From Dehalogenimonas sp. WBC-2 (GTDB taxonomy: Bacteria > Chloroflexota > Dehalococcoidia > Dehalococcoidales > Dehalococcoidaceae): DNA of 64,000 nt. Position numbers and translations under genes: made by a program. The notes beneath the pieces are model-generated. The model worked only from the letters and a program-made list of their open reading frames with translations, did not search any database and was not told where the DNA came from. The stretch is taken from NCBI GenBank assembly GCA_001005265.1, contig CP011392.1, positions 62,001-126,000 of the forward strand, in the 5' to 3' direction. Positions 16,007 through 25,990 of the stretch are shown one piece after another (the stretch's first letter is position 1; every line of letters starts with the position of its first letter).

Positions 16007-19000
16007 TTATACTTGGATTTTTTCCAATTTTACCTGAGTATCATAAAAGACAGCACTGCCACCGACGGTGTCAGTAAGGCATGTGTTTTTTAGATAGGGG
16101 TCAATTCGCATGGCTGCATTGGCATTTACACCTCTTGACCGCCGTTTTTCCCCTTTTATGACTTGCCCATCGATGGTAATGTCTATGCCACCGTAGGCAA
16201 AATGACCGTGGCCCAGGGAGAAAGCGATTACACCCGGACGGATTCCCTCAATCACATTGACCCTGCCATTCATTGGCCATTCGTCCCCATTTTTTAAATC
16301 CCAGACGCCTTTAGGATTACTAGCCGAGATAACTCTGACTATATCGCCATTTTCAAGTTTTAAGCGATCAGCATCCCGTTTATTGATCAGAATGAAATTT
16401 TCAGGAAGCAGTGCATTAATATAGTAATTGCTTGCAGTGGTTGGTGTCCGCGCAATTTCGCGGTAGGTAATCAGTCTGAGATCAAAACCATCTTTCTCGT
16501 CATCTATCGGCTGTCCGTAAATATCGCGTCCTGAAGTGATGTACTTTGCATAACCCGGGATGAGTGTTCCTGTTTGCGAATTTCTTACGGTGGCAGTTTT
16601 TTCCTGGAACATATTCAGCAGTTTGCCATATTTATTGCCGACTTTCTGATCCGCGGGATAACCCTGGGTCAGATCTTGGAAGCGGCCGCCCCTGTTAAGG
16701 ACATATACAACCTTGGGCCACATTTTTTCGCCTATTAATGATTGCCATCGGTCCGGATCAAAAACACTTTTTGGCAGATGACGCCTGGCTTCCAAGAAAA
16801 TTCTCATCTCCTCATCGTCAGCATCCGGTACGGTCTCCGAGCCATCAGCTTTGTCGCCGAAGGCCAGATTAGATACCATTCTCAGGTAAAGATCATCTTG
16901 ATGAGTCAATGGTTGCCCGGCCCCAAAGCCATCGCTACCGAAGGAAGGAAGGCCAAGTTTTTCTGCCAGACCCAATAACAGGGCTTCGAAGGATAAAGGC
17001 ATTTCTCGACCGAATACCGTTACTGTGTCTACAAGCGGGGCAATAACGGGTTGGCGCATCGGTTGAGATTTAAATGGGATAGTCGGTTGACTGCCGGCGA
17101 ACTCCCATCGCTCAAGATAGGTCAAGTCTGGGAAGATATAATCAGCATACATCGAGGTTTCACCGACAACGATATCGGTGACAACCATTAATGGTATTTT
17201 GGTATGATCCGCTAGGATTTCTATCAGTGTCTGTCCGGCAGGCATGACATATACGGGAGATCCCATTTGGAGGAACAACGCTTTCAGTGGATAAGGGTAT
17301 CCGTCTGCAGCTGAGGGCATTACCTCTTGATAAATGTCTTCTGAAAGAGGGAACCAGTTGCGTCGGGCAGGGTAACCATCCCGTTGGAATAGCGTCGTTT
17401 CTTCATAGTGTTGCTCTCGCCGCACGCTGTTAGCCCCAAAAGGAACGAGCGCGCCTGGTTTCAACCCGCTCATCTTGAACGGGCTGTTGGCCGCATTTCC
17501 GTTGATATCATATATGGAAGCCTTAATCATGCCACCTTGCCAGTCGTAGTTACCGATGAGCATGTTAAGATTCCACCAAGCGGTGGCATTATAGAAGCCG
17601 TTGGTGTGTTGGCTAACGCCGCGGTGGACGTCTGCTGCCGCTTTTTTGCCGTGACTGGTAAATTCAATGGCAATTTCTTCTAAATCATCTGATTTCACGC
17701 CACAAATTGTCGCCCATTCATCAACAGAATGGGATGAAGCTTCTTCCCAAAGAATTTGCAGACTGCTTTTGATACGCTCACCGTTAATCTCGGTATCCAC
17801 CATGAGTTCTCCCTCCATGGCGTTAACTGTATCATTGGGATCAAAAGGAACAACTTGCCCCTGATTCATGACCAGAGGAGGGTCAAAAGTATACTGTTCA
17901 TGATTGATGGCAAGGTCGGAAGCTCGTAAAAATCTTGAAGCCCTACCAGATTCATCAATCTTGACCAGCCAGGCAGCATTACTCCAAGTGGGCTCACCGT
18001 CGGCATCTGCCGCAGCTTTATTGGCGTTGGCCAGGTATTTTGAATCTTGTCGGCCGTTTTCGATTATCAAGCGTATTAAAGCCAGTGCCAGGGCACCTTC
18101 TGTTCCCGGAATGGCGGGGAGCCACTTCCAGGCTTTGGATGCAGCTTTAGAGAAACGAGGGTCGACTACTGCATATTTCAGACGACCGCTGCCCAGACCG
18201 TCAGTGATGCGCATAGCACGGCTTGTTGGGCCATAACTGGCTTCAAAGGGTGAAGCACCGGTGAAAATAACAAATTCGCTTTTGCCTAAATCGGCCATCC
18301 AGAAAAACTTCTGCCCCCCACTGAATGCCCCAGATTGCGGATTGAATTGTTCGGTGATTGCCTTGGCCGATTGGAACAAACTGCCCTGACACACAGTGGT
18401 GTGTCCGTGCGCGTTTACCGACCCCATACCATCGTTAGTAAAACGCTTGAGAAGATCGACTCGCCCGCCTAAAAGCCGTCCGAACATAAAGGCGAACTGA
18501 TTGTTCTTTGGCCCGAGGTCAGGGTGTTCCGGGTCAATAAGTTTGTCCAGATTTGCCTGGTGTTTGATTTTAAAAGCATCGACCAGGGCAGCTTTTTCCA
18601 GGGCATCTTTTGCTGCCCAAATATCCTCGATATCATGCTTCATGCTTTTCATTACCTCTGGGTCACGCAGCGCCCAGATATCTTTTAACCCTTCGACGAC
18701 TCTATTTTCTTCTCCGGGTACGTGGCTGAACAGAGTGCCTCCATTGACGATCTCCTCAATAGCCTGTTCAAAAGGGATGCTGACCCATTTATTTGAACCA
18801 CGGGGGCCGTCACGCTTGACAACTTTAACCAAACGATAGGGGTCATAGGTGGTTTGGGCACCGGAGTGTCCTTTAGGGCAAATACTTGCGTCGATCATCG
18901 CAGTTGTACTTACAGGTGTTTTGTAATCAAGGTGAGGCATCATATTCCATGGACTGAAAGGGTTGCCGTCTATTTTTGCAATGACGCCGTCAATCAATTT

Positions 19001-19222
19001 AACTTTTATTCCACAATGAGTAGCGCACTGCTGACATGTGCTATAGATAATATCTTCGGCTTTAGCCAGATCATAGGAGGCATCTCCCCAGGCTCGTCTG
19101 GTGTTAGGGCTTAGCCCGCAACCGGCGAGTGCGGCAGAACCACCCAGCAGTGCTGAAATTTTTAAGAAATCAGCTCGGGTTATTCCCTTTGATTGATTAT
19201 TCTCAATTGATTCATTTTTCAT
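16007..19222 (-). CDS. Tat-exported molybdopterin oxidoreductase, catalytic subunit (TtrA/PsrA-like)
   Basis: A 1071-residue member of the complex iron-sulfur molybdoenzyme family. The N-terminus carries a Tat-like signal with a single Arg (GITRADFLKISALLGGSAAL), and a Cys (AGCG) that may be a lipobox. The [4Fe-4S] motif is STCQQCATHCGIKVK. A Cys in HTTVCQGSLF is a good candidate for the molybdenum ligand. Length (over 1000 residues) and the gene order FeS-NrfD-Mo match tetrathionate reductase TtrBCA rather than formate dehydrogenase; no Sec/Cys formate-type site was identified. Polysulfide, thiosulfate or arsenate reduction, or the Ome role in dehalogenase complexes, remain possible. The start at 19222 has GAGGAA upstream. 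Confidence 0.85.
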   Translation of the reverse strand: MKNESIENNQSKGITRADFLKISALLGGSAALAGCGLSPNTRRAWGDASYDLAKAEDIIYSTCQQCATHCGIKVKLIDGVIAKIDGNPFSPWNMMPHLDYKTPVSTTAMIDASICPKGHSGAQTTYDPYRLVKVVKRDGPRGSNKWVSIPFEQAIEEIVNGGTLFSHVPGEENRVVEGLKDIWALRDPEVMKSMKHDIEDIWAAKDALEKAALVDAFKIKHQANLDKLIDPEHPDLGPKNNQFAFMFGRLLGGRVDLLKRFTNDGMGSVNAHGHTTVCQGSLFQSAKAITEQFNPQSGAFSGGQKFFWMADLGKSEFVIFTGASPFEASYGPTSRAMRITDGLGSGRLKYAVVDPRFSKAASKAWKWLPAIPGTEGALALALIRLIIENGRQDSKYLANANKAAADADGEPTWSNAAWLVKIDESGRASRFLRASDLAINHEQYTFDPPLVMNQGQVVPFDPNDTVNAMEGELMVDTEINGERIKSSLQILWEEASSHSVDEWATICGVKSDDLEEIAIEFTSHGKKAAADVHRGVSQHTNGFYNATAWWNLNMLIGNYDWQGGMIKASIYDINGNAANSPFKMSGLKPGALVPFGANSVRREQHYEETTLFQRDGYPARRNWFPLSEDIYQEVMPSAADGYPYPLKALFLQMGSPVYVMPAGQTLIEILADHTKIPLMVVTDIVVGETSMYADYIFPDLTYLERWEFAGSQPTIPFKSQPMRQPVIAPLVDTVTVFGREMPLSFEALLLGLAEKLGLPSFGSDGFGAGQPLTHQDDLYLRMVSNLAFGDKADGSETVPDADDEEMRIFLEARRHLPKSVFDPDRWQSLIGEKMWPKVVYVLNRGGRFQDLTQGYPADQKVGNKYGKLLNMFQEKTATVRNSQTGTLIPGYAKYITSGRDIYGQPIDDEKDGFDLRLITYREIARTPTTASNYYINALLPENFILINKRDADRLKLENGDIVRVISASNPKGVWDLKNGDEWPMNGRVNVIEGIRPGVIAFSLGHGHFAYGGIDITIDGQVIKGEKRRSRGVNANAAMRIDPYLKNTCLTDTVGGSAVFYDTQVKLEKIQV

Positions 19223-19226
19223 ATAT

Positions 19227-20396
19227 TTATTCCTCATCTCCGATGTGGATCGGTATCAATCTCATCATTTTGGCAACAATATAGAAAGCGATAACCCCTA
19301 GAGCTGCGATACCAATGGACAAAGCCCATTCCGGAAGCGTAGGAACGTAACTACCGATATGACGCGAATCGACGATTCCACTGGCCATGAAATCAGTACC
19401 GGCAACTGCTTGGGCGGGGATGATAAAGTTCATACGGGCAATTGCTGTGCCGAGTAACACAAGGACACCCGCAGTGACACCCCATATCGGCTTTTTGGCC
19501 AAACTTGGTTGAAACAATATCTTAACCAGTATCGCCAAAGGAACCAACACGCCTAAACCTATTTGTACGAACCAGAAACCGTACCAGTATTGGCCGAACA
19601 TGATGTAGTTAGCTGCGGCGATTGAGGGCGGAGTGGCATCATAAAAACCAACAAAGAGTACCGATCCAATGATATACATAATGACTAATAACAAAGTTAT
19701 GGTAGAAATTGCCATAATCTTGGCCAGACGAGGATAACCAGAACTTTTCTTATTCCCAAAAAGAGCTACCAGGATGCGGGATAACGCAAAACCCGCTGAC
19801 AGGCCGAATATTGGAAAAAGTACCGGGAATAATGCTACGTTCCAGAATGAATGTGATGCCTGGGTACTGAGTGTGAAACCAACGGCACCACTGGCAATCA
19901 CGGCGACCGGGAACCCAATAATCATCAATGCTTTAATCAAGGGCTCTCTACGTACGGGCAGCCATTTTCCAGGGATGAAGAGAGCGGCGAGAATTCCTGC
20001 CGTTGCAAAAGCAATGGCGGTATATATCCAGACTGACCAAGCTAAAACAGACTCAAAGTTGGGGTGCAAAAACACGTTCATAACCCGTTCAGGCCGGCCT
20101 TCATTGGCTAAAATATGAATAAGCCCGGCGGCCAGACTGGTGAACGATGCCAGCATGAAAATCTTGCCGGTACCTGCAAAGGCCTTAACTTTAAATAAAA
20201 GATCGAGGGATGCGACGAAAAACATTCCTGCTGCAGTACTGGCGAAAAACACATATAGTGCCATCCATAAACCCCAGACAACGAAACTACCCAAACCAAG
20301 GGCCTGTTGCCCCTGGGTCAGGAATATGTAGAAACCCCAGATACCAGCGATAAGAGAAAGGGCGATTATCCCTTGAGCTAATCTCTTCAGCAACAT
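19227..20396 (-). CDS. NrfD/TtrC-like membrane subunit
   Basis: A 389-residue integral membrane protein with about ten segments, typical of the NrfD/PsrC family that anchors molybdoenzyme complexes and exchanges electrons with quinone. Family-like stretches are VVWGLWMALYVFFASTAAG (near residue 40) and LAWSVWIYTAIAF. The start ATG has AAGGAG eight bases upstream. The gene lies between the FeS and Mo subunit genes with very short gaps (16 and 4 bases), so the three proteins form one complex. Whether it binds menaquinone or works in a quinone-independent chain, as proposed for Dehalococcoidia, cannot be told from sequence. Confidence 0.9.
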   Translation of the reverse strand: MLLKRLAQGIIALSLIAGIWGFYIFLTQGQQALGLGSFVVWGLWMALYVFFASTAAGMFFVASLDLLFKVKAFAGTGKIFMLASFTSLAAGLIHILANEGRPERVMNVFLHPNFESVLAWSVWIYTAIAFATAGILAALFIPGKWLPVRREPLIKALMIIGFPVAVIASGAVGFTLSTQASHSFWNVALFPVLFPIFGLSAGFALSRILVALFGNKKSSGYPRLAKIMAISTITLLLVIMYIIGSVLFVGFYDATPPSIAAANYIMFGQYWYGFWFVQIGLGVLVPLAILVKILFQPSLAKKPIWGVTAGVLVLLGTAIARMNFIIPAQAVAGTDFMASGIVDSRHIGSYVPTLPEWALSIGIAALGVIAFYIVAKMMRLIPIHIGDEE

Positions 20397-20412
20397 AAAA
20401 CACTCCTTGTGA

Positions 20413-21348
20413 TTAGAATAGATAGTATACGAATGGTTTAGTTCCTAATTCTGCTTTTAACTGGATGATTCCGGGGTCTGCGATGAGTTCTGACACCAAA
20501 CTATCAGGGTCATTTGCATCACCAAAATAGTTGACTCGGCCAATGCATGTTGTGACGCATGCCGGCAGCATCCCGTTCTCTACTCGATGGAGACAGAAGT
20601 GGCATTTCCGCGCATTGCCTATTGGAGAATCTCTTTTCTTAGTCCGTTCATGCTTGATTGAGTACTCAAAATTTGCCGCCTGTGCCCAGACACTCGCCGC
20701 CTCTTGCCCGACAATCAGACCAGGCACTTCTGGTGTCCCTTGAAGGTAATCATCTCCATAATCCATTACACGTGCGGTGTAAGGACAAGCTACAATACAG
20801 AAACGACAACCAATACAACGTTCATAATCGATCACTACCGTACCGTCAGCTTGTTTAAAAGTGGCTTTTACAGGACAAACATTGGTGCAGGGTGGGTTTT
20901 CACAATGCATACAAGGCCGAGGTATGAAGCGTCGTGAAATATTGGGGTAGCTTCCCATTTCTTCATCCATGACGAAACGGTAAACGACTCCTGTGGGTAG
21001 TTTATTTTCGGAAATACACGCCTCGGTGCAGGCATGACAACCGACACACCGGCGCAAATTAATGACCATGCTCCAATGCCGTTCCTCCATCGGCTTGGTG
21101 AGAGCCCGACGAAGTTCATCCTGCATACGGACCAGGACATCTTGCTTTTCTAAATTGCCGATAAGTGACTCAGTGGCTAGGTTATTGCTTTCCACCGGAG
21201 GAATCACGGCTGCGCTGACTTTCTGCACCCGCTCTTCCAACTCCACTGCGGCGGCTAGAGCAAGTGCACCACCGGCCATCTTGAGGAATTCGCGTCGTTT
21301 TGGGAAAGCCTCTGACTTACCAAGAGCTTGGTCATTTTGATTTGCCAT
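20413..21348 (-). CDS. Tat-exported four-cluster FeS subunit (TtrB/PsrB-like)
   Basis: A 311-residue ferredoxin-like electron-transfer subunit. Tat motif [20 protein letters not shown] lies within the first 40 residues. Cys groups for four [4Fe-4S] clusters are visible: [41 protein letters not shown] and [20 protein letters not shown]. The ATG at 21348 has AGGAGG seven bases upstream; the frame extends to 21381 but lacks a site there. It is the first gene of the operon, so its promoter region (with a GTACTAG palindrome) controls the whole complex. Confidence 0.92.
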   Translation of the reverse strand: MANQNDQALGKSEAFPKRREFLKMAGGALALAAAVELEERVQKVSAAVIPPVESNNLATESLIGNLEKQDVLVRMQDELRRALTKPMEERHWSMVINLRRCVGCHACTEACISENKLPTGVVYRFVMDEEMGSYPNISRRFIPRPCMHCENPPCTNVCPVKATFKQADGTVVIDYERCIGCRFCIVACPYTARVMDYGDDYLQGTPEVPGLIVGQEAASVWAQAANFEYSIKHERTKKRDSPIGNARKCHFCLHRVENGMLPACVTTCIGRVNYFGDANDPDSLVSELIADPGIIQLKAELGTKPFVYYLF

Positions 21349-21890
21349 TCGATTCCTCCTAACAAGGTTTGGGCTATACAAAGGGTGTATGCGTTTATAT
21401 TAGGTGCTAGTACCAGTACTAGTTCACAGGTACTAAGACTACCAACAAATTATCATTCTGTGGCACGCAGGTCAAATATTGATACGTTTATAAAATGGTG
21501 ATTATCTGTAACTTATAGAAATATATATTTCGTAATTCAGGTTGAAGTCTACCCAGCACAGTAAACAGTTCCAACATGCATTTTATTATGAGGATGTTTC
21601 AAAGCTAATATTTTGTTTTTGAAATGATGACTAATTAATAGTAACAATACGATAATTATCAAGACTGGTAATACGATGCGTCCCCTTCCTTTGATCGGCA
21701 AAGTTCATTGGATGCTTTTCTAGGCTTTTGAATAATTCTTTTCATAATAATTAATGAATATGGGTCACACCGTCAGTCCTGCCTGTCTATGGCTAGTCAA
21801 GAGTAGCTGGTCGAAGAAAAATCCTGGCCTTTATCATTTAATCTTGATGGTGGTTGCCGCCTTGCGCGGCAGGCTCTATACTTGGGGTAT
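21349..21890. promoter_or_regulatory. 542-base divergent intergenic region with GTAC palindrome
   Basis: No gene is seen. At 21407-21422 there is a perfect palindrome, CTAGTAC and GTACTAG around CA, with one more GTACTAA at 21430-21436. On the minus strand a TATAAA at 21394-21399 follows the palindrome by 7 bases, so the site would overlap the -35 region of the molybdoenzyme operon. At the right end TATACT (21878-21883) sits 7 bases before the ATG of the PhoP-like gene, consistent with a leaderless start. The middle (about 21450-21780) is AT-rich with no clear element. Confidence 0.5.
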
Positions 21891-22586
21891 ATGGCAAAAA
21901 TAGTTGTCGTTGAGGACGATAAAACTCTTTCCGACCTGCTGAAATATAATCTCAGCAAAGAGGGTTTTAGTGTCTTCACCGCCCCTGACGGTAATAAAGG
22001 ACTCGACACAATTCGCCGGGAGAAGCCGGACGTTATAATAATGGACGTGATGATGCCGGGTATGGACGGCTTTGAGCTGACCAGACTGCTGAGGCGCGAG
22101 AGCACGGCGCCAGTCCTGCTTTTAACTGCCCGCAGTGAAGAAATCGACCGGGTGTTGGGACTTGAGTTGGGTGCCGATGATTATCTGACCAAGCCTTTTT
22201 CCATGAGGGAACTTCTAGCGCGGGTGAAAGGGATGCTGCGTCGGGCAGAACTGGGACGGCAGGAACTTGCTGGCAAGCTGCCAGCCGACACTCTGAAAGC
22301 GGGTAAGATTACCATTGATACTAGCCGACACTTGCTAACGGTGGCCGGACAACCGGTGGAGGTAACTCCCAAAGAGTTTGATTTGTTGAGCTTTCTGATG
22401 CTTAACCGCAGCCAGGTGTTTTCCCGTAATAGCCTGTTAGACCGGGTCTGGGGTTATGATTACCCTGGCGATACCCGTACCGTAGATGTGCATATCCGCT
22501 GGCTGCGGCAAAAAGTGGAAACTGATCCTTCTATGCCAAAATACCTGATTACCGTCCGGGGTGTTGGATACAAATTCGAGGAGTGA
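21891..22586 (+). CDS. phoP: PhoB/PhoP-like response regulator
   Basis: A 231-residue OmpR-family regulator. The receiver has EDD at residues 8-10, the phospho-acceptor Asp in VIIMDVMMPGMDGF, and Lys in YLTKPFSMREL. The C-terminal winged helix shows PKEFDLLSFLMLNRSQVF and the RTVDVHIRWLRQKVE recognition segment. The ATG at 21891 gives the usual start MAKIVVVEDD. It is followed after one base by a PhoR-like kinase gene and 3.4 kb away by a pst operon with a Pho-box, so it is very probably the phosphate-starvation regulator; the symbol is assigned on that basis. Confidence 0.9.
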   Translation: MAKIVVVEDDKTLSDLLKYNLSKEGFSVFTAPDGNKGLDTIRREKPDVIIMDVMMPGMDGFELTRLLRRESTAPVLLLTARSEEIDRVLGLELGADDYLTKPFSMRELLARVKGMLRRAELGRQELAGKLPADTLKAGKITIDTSRHLLTVAGQPVEVTPKEFDLLSFLMLNRSQVFSRNSLLDRVWGYDYPGDTRTVDVHIRWLRQKVETDPSMPKYLITVRGVGYKFEE

Positions 22587-22587
22587 A

Positions 22588-23919
22588 ATGACAGAACAGT
22601 TATTACGCCGCCTAATTGCCACCTCGGTTATCACCATCGCAGTAGGCCTTGTAGTAGTTGGCCTGGTACGTGAATTTTCATTGGAACTGCTAATCGCCGG
22701 TATCGTTTCGAGCGTGGCGGTGGCTGTTACCATTTATCTATTGGTGCCTTCAACCACTGATGATGAAGCGGAGTTAGAACTGGCGATGAAACGCCTGGGC
22801 GGCGGCGAGCCTGCTGATAAATTGCGTCTGGTTGGCATTGGAGAACTTGCTGGGCTGAAACATGCTTTCAATGAAATGTCTAAACGTGTCGGCGACAGAC
22901 TAAAAACAATCACCGCTGAGCGTGACCGGATGGATCTGGTGCTGGCCCATGTGGCTGATGCCATTTTCATGGTTAATAAACATTGTGAGGTCACCCATCA
23001 CAACGATGCTGCGGAGAAAATATTCCATCTGAGTTCCAATACTGATGGGCATACCTTCATTGAGACAGTAAGAAACCATGAACTGGAAGCGTTATTGAAT
23101 AAATGCTTGAGCAGCGGCGTACGCCAGGAAGGTACGGTGGAAGCCAGACCGGGACGGCACATCTTTGGAGTGACGGTTACCCCAATTAGGAATGAGCCGG
23201 GTGCTGTCATGGTTATCCGGGATTTAACTGAACTCAAGCGGCTGGAAAAGGTGCGTCGGGATTTTGTGGCCAATATTTCCCATGAATTGCGCACCCCGGT
23301 AGCATCTTTGAAACTGCTTGCCGAGACGCTTAAAGACGGCGCTATAGCCGACCCAGATGTTGCTTCTGATTTCCTGTCGCGTATCGCTGTGGAAGCCGAT
23401 AAATTAGGGCAGATGGTGGAGGAGTTGGGTGAACTGTCCCGTATTGAAAGCGGTGAGGCGCCGTTGCATAAACACCCGCTGAATATCACTGAAGTCATGA
23501 GCGGTGTTGCCGACCGGCTGAGGCCGCAGATAGAACGGGCGGAGTTGTTTATTACAGTAGAAGCCACGTCTGATCTGCCGATAATAAACGCCGATGCCGG
23601 CCGTATCGAACAGGTGTTGATGAACCTGATCCATAATGCCATCAAGTTCACCCCGCCGGGTGGCCATATTACCATTGGTGCTACAACAAATAATAAGGGA
23701 ATAGAGGTGTCAGTGCAGGATACGGGAGTCGGTATTGCTTATGACGACCTGCCGCGCATCTTTGAACGTTTCTATAAGGCAGATAAAGCCCGAAGCGCCG
23801 GCGGCACTGGCCTGGGTCTGGCTATCGCCAAGCATATTGTCAAAGCACACGGCGGCGATATCCGGGCCGAAAGTGAACCAGGCCAGGGAGCTGGTTTCTT
23901 TTTCACGTTGCCGAAATAA
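22588..23919 (+). CDS. phoR: PhoR-like sensor histidine kinase
   Basis: A 443-residue membrane kinase. Two hydrophobic segments lie at about residues 10-27 and 32-52 with almost no extracytoplasmic loop, as in PhoR types that sense through the Pst/PhoU complex. A HAMP-like linker and a PAS domain (about 105-210, ending MVIRDLTELKRLE) follow. The phospho-accepting His232 is in NISHELRTPVASLK. The ATPase part has NLIHNAIKFT (N box), QDTGVGI (G1) and GGTGLGLAIAKHIV (G2). GAGGAG before the ATG at 22588 is within the end of phoP, so the pair is coupled. Confidence 0.92.
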   Translation: MTEQLLRRLIATSVITIAVGLVVVGLVREFSLELLIAGIVSSVAVAVTIYLLVPSTTDDEAELELAMKRLGGGEPADKLRLVGIGELAGLKHAFNEMSKRVGDRLKTITAERDRMDLVLAHVADAIFMVNKHCEVTHHNDAAEKIFHLSSNTDGHTFIETVRNHELEALLNKCLSSGVRQEGTVEARPGRHIFGVTVTPIRNEPGAVMVIRDLTELKRLEKVRRDFVANISHELRTPVASLKLLAETLKDGAIADPDVASDFLSRIAVEADKLGQMVEELGELSRIESGEAPLHKHPLNITEVMSGVADRLRPQIERAELFITVEATSDLPIINADAGRIEQVLMNLIHNAIKFTPPGGHITIGATTNNKGIEVSVQDTGVGIAYDDLPRIFERFYKADKARSAGGTGLGLAIAKHIVKAHGGDIRAESEPGQGAGFFFTLPK

Positions 23920-23960
23920 AAGAGTAATTCCTGTTTATTTTCGGATAGAAGATGGAGCGC

Positions 23961-24995
23961 ATGAGGATAATTGATTTAAGAAGCGACACTATTACTCATC
24001 CCACCCACGCGATGCGGGAAGCTATGTACCGCGCTGAAGTGGGTGATGATGTTTTTGGTGAGGACGTCACGGTTAACCGCCTGGAGGAATTATCTGCTGA
24101 AATTACCGGCAAAGAAGCGGCGGTTTATACCCCCAGTGGTACAATGAGCAACTTGTTGGCAATCCTAAGTCATACCCGCCGCGGTGATGAAGTTATCCTG
24201 GGTGACCGGGCTCATATTTTCTTAAATGAGGTCGGCGGTGCGGCTGCACTGGGTGGCGTATCTCTCAGGACGTTGCCTAATAATCCCGATGGCACCATTG
24301 ATATTGACCTGATTGAGGGCGCGATCCGCGGTCAAAACCTGCACTGGCCGCCTTCAACGCTGCTTTGTCTTGAAAACAGCCACAACTTTTGCGGCGGCAG
24401 TGTGCTTGACGTGGAATATACTATTGAAGCTGCTGAAGTGGCTCATCGACATGGTATGAAAGTCCACCTTGATGGTGCCAGGATTTTTAACGCCGCAGTC
24501 AGCTTGAATACTCCGGTTATTGAACTGTGTGAACCAGTAGATTCGGTTTGTTTCTGTCTTTCCAAGGGTTTGTCCGCTCCAGTGGGCTCAGTGTTATGCG
24601 GCAGCACTGAGTTTATTAACCGGGCCAGGAAGCTGCGGAAAATGGTCGGTGGTGGTATGCGCCAGGCCGGAGTAATCGCCGCGGCGGGCGTTGTTGCCCT
24701 GGAAACGATGGTTGAGCGTCTGTCGGAAGACCATCACAACGCCAAAATATTGGCCGAAAAACTATCGCAATTTCCCGGGATCAAAGTCGAGAGACCTGAG
24801 ACCAACATTGTCATGTTCGGCACCCCTGACGGCATTCCAGCTGCTGACTTTATCAAGACGGCCGGGATGGTGGGAGTGAAGATGATTGCCGTCGGGCCGC
24901 ACCGGGTTCGAGCGGTGCTTCACCGCATGGTGACAGCGGAGGATGTTGGAGAGGCGATAGAAAAATTGAAAACAGTCATGGGCTCAGGTATATGA
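23961..24995 (+). CDS. ltaE: Low-specificity L-threonine aldolase
   Basis: A 344-residue PLP enzyme of fold type I that splits threonine/allo-threonine to glycine and acetaldehyde. It begins MRIIDLRSDTITHPTHAM, contains VGDDVFGEDVTVNRLEE and YTPSGTMSNLLA, and the PLP Lys lies in FCLSKGLSAPVGS. GGAG five bases before the ATG at 23961 supports this start over 23952. Its stop overlaps the next start (ATGA), so it is coupled to the HEAT-like gene. It sits between phoR and the pst operon but shows no direct phosphate link. Confidence 0.94.
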   Translation: MRIIDLRSDTITHPTHAMREAMYRAEVGDDVFGEDVTVNRLEELSAEITGKEAAVYTPSGTMSNLLAILSHTRRGDEVILGDRAHIFLNEVGGAAALGGVSLRTLPNNPDGTIDIDLIEGAIRGQNLHWPPSTLLCLENSHNFCGGSVLDVEYTIEAAEVAHRHGMKVHLDGARIFNAAVSLNTPVIELCEPVDSVCFCLSKGLSAPVGSVLCGSTEFINRARKLRKMVGGGMRQAGVIAAAGVVALETMVERLSEDHHNAKILAEKLSQFPGIKVERPETNIVMFGTPDGIPAADFIKTAGMVGVKMIAVGPHRVRAVLHRMVTAEDVGEAIEKLKTVMGSGI

Positions 24996-25609
24996 AACCC
25001 ACTGAAGCCGAAATAATTGCACTGACTCGGGAAGCGCTGACCGACGACGCCAAACTTGAGGGGCTGTGGAACGGACTGTCATCAAAGTCACTTGATACCA
25101 AGCAACGGAGTTACCTGTCCCTGCATATGCTGACTGAGGTTTATCCCGAAAGGATGCATGTGAGGTACTGGGGCAGGGTTGTCTCTATGCTCGATAGCGG
25201 GGGTGTTGATGGCAAGTACATCGCTATTTATTTGTTGGCAGGCATGGCGGCGACAAAGGGAGACACTAATTTTGAAGCTGTCTTTGATAAATATTTTAGC
25301 TTACTGGATGACAACAGTTTGATTATCCCCATGCATGTGGCTATCAATGCCGCCCGGATTTTCAAAGCCAAACCCCTGCTGAGAGACCGAATTATCGGAT
25401 ACTTGCTAGGTATTGACCAGACCCACCATACGCCGGGACGGAAGGCTCTCATTGCGGCCAACGCCATTGAATCGCTGGATAAATGCTTCGAAGATGTCGG
25501 GAACAAACCAGCAGTGATAGATTTTGTTAAGAGTTATCTTGACGCGCCAAGTCCAAAAGCGCGGAAGACTGCCAAGGAATTCCTGAAACGGCGAGGAGCT
25601 ATCTCTTAA
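24992..25609 (+). CDS. Helical-repeat (HEAT-like) protein, unknown function
   Basis: A 205-residue, soluble, mostly alpha-helical protein without signal peptide. Its helix-turn-helix pattern (for example YIAIYLLAGMAATKGD, MHVAINAARIFKAKPLL, KALIAANAIESLDKCF and a final ARKTAKEFLKRRGA) resembles HEAT/armadillo-type repeats. No catalytic motif is seen. It overlaps the threonine aldolase stop by four bases and converges on the FmdB-like gene with a four-base overlap. Confidence 0.65.
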   Translation: MKPTEAEIIALTREALTDDAKLEGLWNGLSSKSLDTKQRSYLSLHMLTEVYPERMHVRYWGRVVSMLDSGGVDGKYIAIYLLAGMAATKGDTNFEAVFDKYFSLLDDNSLIIPMHVAINAARIFKAKPLLRDRIIGYLLGIDQTHHTPGRKALIAANAIESLDKCFEDVGNKPAVIDFVKSYLDAPSPKARKTAKEFLKRRGAIS

Positions 25610-25851
25610 TGGTTGTGGCAGCCACCACCGCCGCCGCTGTGGCAGGGTGAGGTCTCGCAGCGTTCTTCAGCTCCGCAGCAGGTCAAACCTCCGGGATTAC
25701 ACCGTTTCAGCACCAGAGGTATAGATTGTTGCTTTTCCAGATCATTACCACCGCAAGCGGCGCAATTGAAGTCCTGACATTTACCGGTGTAAGAAACCAG
25801 CAGTTCTGTTACCTGACCGCAGGTGCGGCATTTATAATCATAGATCGGCAT
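25606..25851 (-). CDS. FmdB-type zinc-ribbon protein
   Basis: An 81-residue protein with the family start MPIYDYKCRTCGQVTELL and a second CxxC pair (FNCAACGGNDLEK) forming one zinc ribbon. The tail is unusually rich in Cys, Gly and His (CCGAEERCETSPCHSGGGGGCHNH spread over the last 24 residues), suggesting extra metal binding. FmdB proteins are small putative regulators. Convergent with the HEAT-like gene. Confidence 0.85.
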   Translation of the reverse strand: MPIYDYKCRTCGQVTELLVSYTGKCQDFNCAACGGNDLEKQQSIPLVLKRCNPGGLTCCGAEERCETSPCHSGGGGGCHNH

Positions 25852-25990
25852 ATAATCTCCTCAAGTCCTATTCAATCAGTGTAAACGTTCAATCCGGTTA
25901 TCCAACCGTCTTTCTATCCAGCAGTACGATTGAAGCATAACACCTGATACCATGCCAGTCAACTAGCGGTATTGACTTTGCCGTCAAAAT

